From the NCBI GenBank assembly GCA_036345935.2, contig JADWOT020000002.1, positions 10,198,196 through 10,262,195 on the forward strand: 64,000 bases of DNA, given 5' to 3'. Every line of letters starts with the position of its first letter. Position 1 is the first letter of the stretch. The translations under genes were made by a program, and so were the position numbers. The notes under the pieces are model-generated. The model did no database searches. It had not been told where the DNA came from and saw nothing but the letters and a program-made list of their open reading frames with translations. The DNA comes from Taenia hydatigena (Eukaryota; Platyhelminthes; Cestoda; Cyclophyllidea; Taeniidae). This document shows positions 60,411 to 64,000 of the stretch, in pieces.

Positions 60411-60686
60411 GGGTGTTGTTCGAGGCGCATTTCAAAAGTATTTGTGAATTTGGTCGATTAATCAGCATTCGATGAAACACAAACTGTAGAATAACTTCTA
60501 TGCACAACACCACAGCCACCGCCACAACTCTCCCGTGAGTGAAGATTATTCACCAGTCCTCCAAACCTCCAGTTAAGTGCCTCCACCAACAATGTTGGTA
60601 ATGAATTGCGTCAAGTGAAGGCAAAAAGTAACCAAATGATAAGGCCTCCTCCTTTGCTATCAACCTTGGGGTCGGTGGATGTCACT
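60411..60686 (-). repeat. R3 end element, right arm outer end
   Basis: 'gttgttcgaggcgcatttca', 'cacagccaccgccacaac', 'ccagttaagtgcctccacca', 'ggtcggtggatgtcact'. It lacks the last ~25 bases (the ggtgcacatg part) present in the other three copies. Confidence 0.75.
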
Positions 60687-62750
60687 TAATACGCCTTACC
60701 CATAAATGACTCTAAACGAAGTCTCTACACCTAAATATGCATATCTATACACGTGTTATACATAAATGTATTCACATGCACACATGTGTATGCGCATGGA
60801 GAAATACATTTTAAAAGTTAAGAGCGCCTACTTTGCTGCTGGCTTAAGAAGCGTCTTCAACACAAGGTGGTGGTCCTATGCGCCCTGGGGCACATCGTGC
60901 ATCCGTAGGAATCCGTTTCGGTAGAGAAAAAAGCGAAGTGGCGAGAACCTGAAACATTGCTTACAATGCGCTTAATGTAAAACCAAGGGCACGTTCTGGA
61001 ACTCATCTCATCCTCGCATGTAAGTTAGACGCAGGGGAGCAATAGTCACATCTTTGGTCAAAACTCAAAGTGATACAGGCACCTGAGTAAGGCCTACTAA
61101 ATTGCAATCAATTCTTTTATTTGCCATTTGCTTACTTTAGTTCCTTATAAGAAGCGTAGAGGTTGTTTGCCTGCAAAGACCGTTAAGTGCACCTGGTATT
61201 TTATAGTTGTCGAAACAAACTGCCCAAGGTTCCCGTTTGAGGGAAGATGTGCAGGGTACCACCTGATTAAACTGTAATTAGTAATTCTTCTCGAAGCCAC
61301 GTTGCGTCAAAAATTGACACAACATGTGGAATGCAGATTTTGTGTTCTTGACTTGTCGTGACTACCCATCTGTGATATGATTCTAAACATGTATGATGGA
61401 GTGTTAAGGTGTGCTCATTGTTTGCTGAATAGCCAATCTTAATTGTCAAAACTGAGATCAAATGTCTCAGGATGAGGAGTTGATAGGTGCCATTGCGCTG
61501 ACAAGTAAGGAAAGGCTAACCTCAAAAATAGCTTTTGAACAGTAATCTCTGCACATCTCGTGATTTTATTATTGAAGTTAGGCCGAGCCATGTAATGTGT
61601 ATCCGCGCATAGCCTAGAATGTATTCGCATGCACAAGGCGATCCATCCAGCCATGACTGTCACTTCTGCCACCAAGTGCAAAAAAGGCCCTCTTTAATTT
61701 TAAAATAAAAATGGCTGGTTCCTAGTGGAAACTTAAATATTAATAAGTGGCGATTGCAGTTATGGTTGTTAGAATTACCATGGCGAAAGATTGGATCACT
61801 GATTCGCGACCTGACGTGAACAGAAAGGTCGAAGTGGAGTTGCAGTGGTTTTTGGATTGGCGTTTTTCATCAGAAAACAATATTTCCGCATAGCGCACCA
61901 ACATCACGGGGATATTCCCTTCCTTTTATTTCAACTTTGCCTAGTTTGCCAATTTTCCTTTTTCCTTTACTTTTGTCATGGCTTACGATCCAACCAAAGC
62001 CTAAGTTTTGCTTGGCGATATTTTGTGGCACAAGCTTTAGTGATTTCATAAATGGAGCATTACAAAGGCTAGCTGCATAGAGCCTGCTGATCTTCTCTTT
62101 GAACATACAGTTTTGCACTTGGTCTGTCCCAGCATCGGCAAAAGCTGTACACCACGCTGTTAATTATGAGTGCACATTGATCACCTTGAGAAATGTGACA
62201 AGTGACAGCCACATGCGAAGGTGGGTGGATGGGACGTGAGAAGAAGAGTTACAAGTTCGCCACATATTTCACCTTATTTGAAGAGTCCTTTTGGATGCAG
62301 ATGTTACCCATCCTCGAACACTGTGCTTTCGTGCTGAAGTCGACAGTTAGGAGTCGGGCCCAGTGATTTCTGATATCAAGCTCTGTGACACAGTGACACT
62401 GCAGCGTTCGTGACGATCATCAAAGTTAGAACTAACAAACAGGGAAACATGGGTACATTTAGAGTTGCGAGTGCAGAAATGAAGTGTTCTGTCTGAAGAA
62501 GAAGGATTTGGAATAATGTGGATGTTTTAAACTGAGTCGTGTTGCTGACAATGCTATTGCCGATCGTGATGACACTCCCTCGAACTCGACTTGTCATGGT
62601 TAAGCAAGGTGTTATATCTCCTGCAACCACAAAACAAATGGAACTACGGATAACGGAAGTGACCGCAATCGTTCTCGAGAATGTGCTATTAGACAGGCTA
62701 GCCTCAGGGTGGGTAGGAGATATGAGATGAGGTTATGGGTGGCACGTCGT
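60687..62750. other. Right flank, no gene seen
   Basis: Single-copy AT-rich DNA. It has a tract of alternating atgcatatctatacacgtg-like and cacatgcacacatgtgtatg sequence at 60730-60800 that is rich in short palindromes. No frame is recognised. Confidence 0.45.
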
Positions 62751-62751
62751 G

Positions 62752-62850
62752 CTCAATACTTATTTCCCCTTCTTCTTTGCAATTTCGATGTCTTGAGCAG
62801 AGACTGCAAAAATTGAAATAGCAGAGGTAGGGCTCTGGCTCTGATCCTAG
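62752..62850 (-). CDS. Candidate terminal exon, unidentified
   Basis: After a pyrimidine-rich acceptor (gctttgtgttgtctag) the minus strand reads DQSQSPTSAISIFAVSAQDI and ends EIAKKKGK before a stop. Upstream, near 62890-62950, KLNFGLYTHTTNVTG ends at a possible gt donor. These look like two exons of one small gene, but no family is recognised. Confidence 0.25.
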
Positions 62851-63330
62851 ACAACACAAAGCAGCTCGCTAACAAAGTGTAAGTAGGAAGAGAGGATTCA
62901 TCCACCAGTGACGTTGGTGGTGTGGGTATAGAGGCCAAAATTAAGTTTCTTTTTTGTTTGAATTGGTCCACGCACGTCGTGAATCATGGTTACGCACAAC
63001 AACAAGTTTAATTTGAATAAACCTTGAGAAAATATACATAATACGGTGACATTCCATTTGTGTTAAAACTCTTCTTAGCGACGGTTAAATTACGTCTTAA
63101 TGGGAAATATAAGAGAGACAAGTTGCCGGTAGAAAGTGGGTTACACGGATTAAACTTGTTTTCTTTCCTTCCATTTTAAATAATGCCATGCGATGCCGCT
63201 ACGAGGCGTGCTGTAGGTTCATTGAAATGGGATCTAATCATAGGCGCAGAAAGTGAAAACCAGTGTCAAGATAGCTCGAGAATGAACCTGCATATTGAGT
63301 TCCCATATAACAGGTAACTGCATTAGATGC

Positions 63331-63494
63331 TTATCTGGTCAGTTTGGCATTTAAATTAAAATATATCTTCACTTCAAGCATCCATGCCACGACTGCGGGG
63401 AAATCAATCCTTTTACGCCTTTCTAATGCTATGTCTTGTAGAACTGTTGCATCGGAATGCGCTACGTCGGTTCCTATAAATGAACAAATACAAG
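63331..63494 (-). CDS. Candidate exon, unidentified
   Basis: The acceptor-like ttgttcatttatag is followed by an open frame of protein-like composition (DVAHSDATVLQDIALERRKR, then IDFPAVVAWMLEVK). No good donor is seen. It could belong with the 62.8 kb candidate on the same strand. Confidence 0.25.
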
Positions 63495-64000
63495 GACGAA
63501 AATGTCCTTTAACTCGGCCTACCAATGGGATCATGAAGTGCGTGCAGCACCCACCCATGCCGTGTACACTCTTTCATTGACTTCTCTCCAAGGCAATTGT
63601 ATTAAATCAGAGCAAAGGCACTCAATTTGTCAACCGATACTGGCTTTGAAAAAGCACTTTTAATCGGATTCTCCGAGACCATCCACCACACAAGTCCATG
63701 CAAGTTGAGTAGCATTGACAATTGTGTTGTTTGCATCTAGAAATGTAAATGTTGTCATTACTAGGAGCACCCAAAGCAGGCTTTTCGCATACGTAAATTA
63801 ATAACTTCGTTTCAGGCACAATTCGCCGCAACCAGCAATGAAAAGTAAGGAATGCAGATTTGCGTGACGTTAGCATTGAATGCAATAAGGACTCTGTGAG
63901 CAAGATTTCCATGAGACCGCATTACTCTGCCTGTGAATGGGAAAGAATTTTTAATATATATTTGCGACATACACTGAACGCCTCCTAGTTCGCTTCAGTT

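Larger units (their letters stand above)
52729..60686 (-). repeat. Right arm of a large inverted duplication
   Basis: Reverse-orientation counterpart of 36885-44072, ~8.0 kb, with the same landmark order. The extra length lies mainly at 54960-55500, where an additional R1 copy and a pyrimidine tract are present. Confidence 0.85.

Overview
This is a eukaryotic window with AT-rich intergenic DNA, short exons, consensus GT..AG introns, abundant dispersed repeats and no operons. The best-supported genes are small intron-bearing genes that encode a leader exon, one fibronectin type III (FN3) exon of phase 1-1, and a tail exon ending in a hydrophobic segment. That layout is known from the oncosphere/host-protective antigen families of taeniid tapeworms (EG95, 45W and TSOL18 type), so I suggest a cestode or other flatworm. 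That identification is an inference. Most of the window carries no gene I can name.

Region 1 (1-23268). A ~10.2 kb stretch (992-11163) occurs again in the same orientation at 13001-23168, differing by only a few percent. The second copy starts directly after a single N at 13000 and stops at a 100-N gap (23169-23268). It is therefore either a second allele (haplotig) placed in the scaffold or a true tandem duplication. Each copy carries on the minus strand an FN3 gene (10063-10789 and 22068-22794) with an acidic stalk and a hydrophobic C-terminus; the leader exon was not found. A related but frame-broken FN3 exon lies at 11925-12190, outside the duplicated part.

Region 2 (23269-33400). Mostly non-coding. 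Three minus-strand exons (28471-28346, 27921-27679, 27524-27410) read as the N-terminal part of an M1-family aminopeptidase of the puromycin-sensitive type; I could not find the catalytic part. A few other exon-like stretches are listed with low confidence.

Region 3 (33400-60690). A repeat-built region. Two 7-8 kb arms, 36885-44072 and 52729-60686, are inverted copies of each other around an ~8.7 kb spacer. Each arm is bounded by inverted copies of a ~290 bp element (R3). Each contains a decayed FN3 antigen gene (leader, FN3, tail), a second leader exon, and shorter repeat modules (R1, R2, R4, R5) that also recur outside the arms. Divergence is uneven: some tracts of about 180-230 bp are essentially identical between arms while neighbouring DNA differs visibly. 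The spacer contains a chain of minus-strand exon-like segments (about 48417-52130) of unknown function.

Region 4 (60687-64000). No recognised gene; some exon-like segments on the minus strand.

The FN3 genes are the common thread. One member looks intact in its visible exons in region 1, several members are dead in region 3, and the dead ones lie inside mobile-element-like or segmentally duplicated units.
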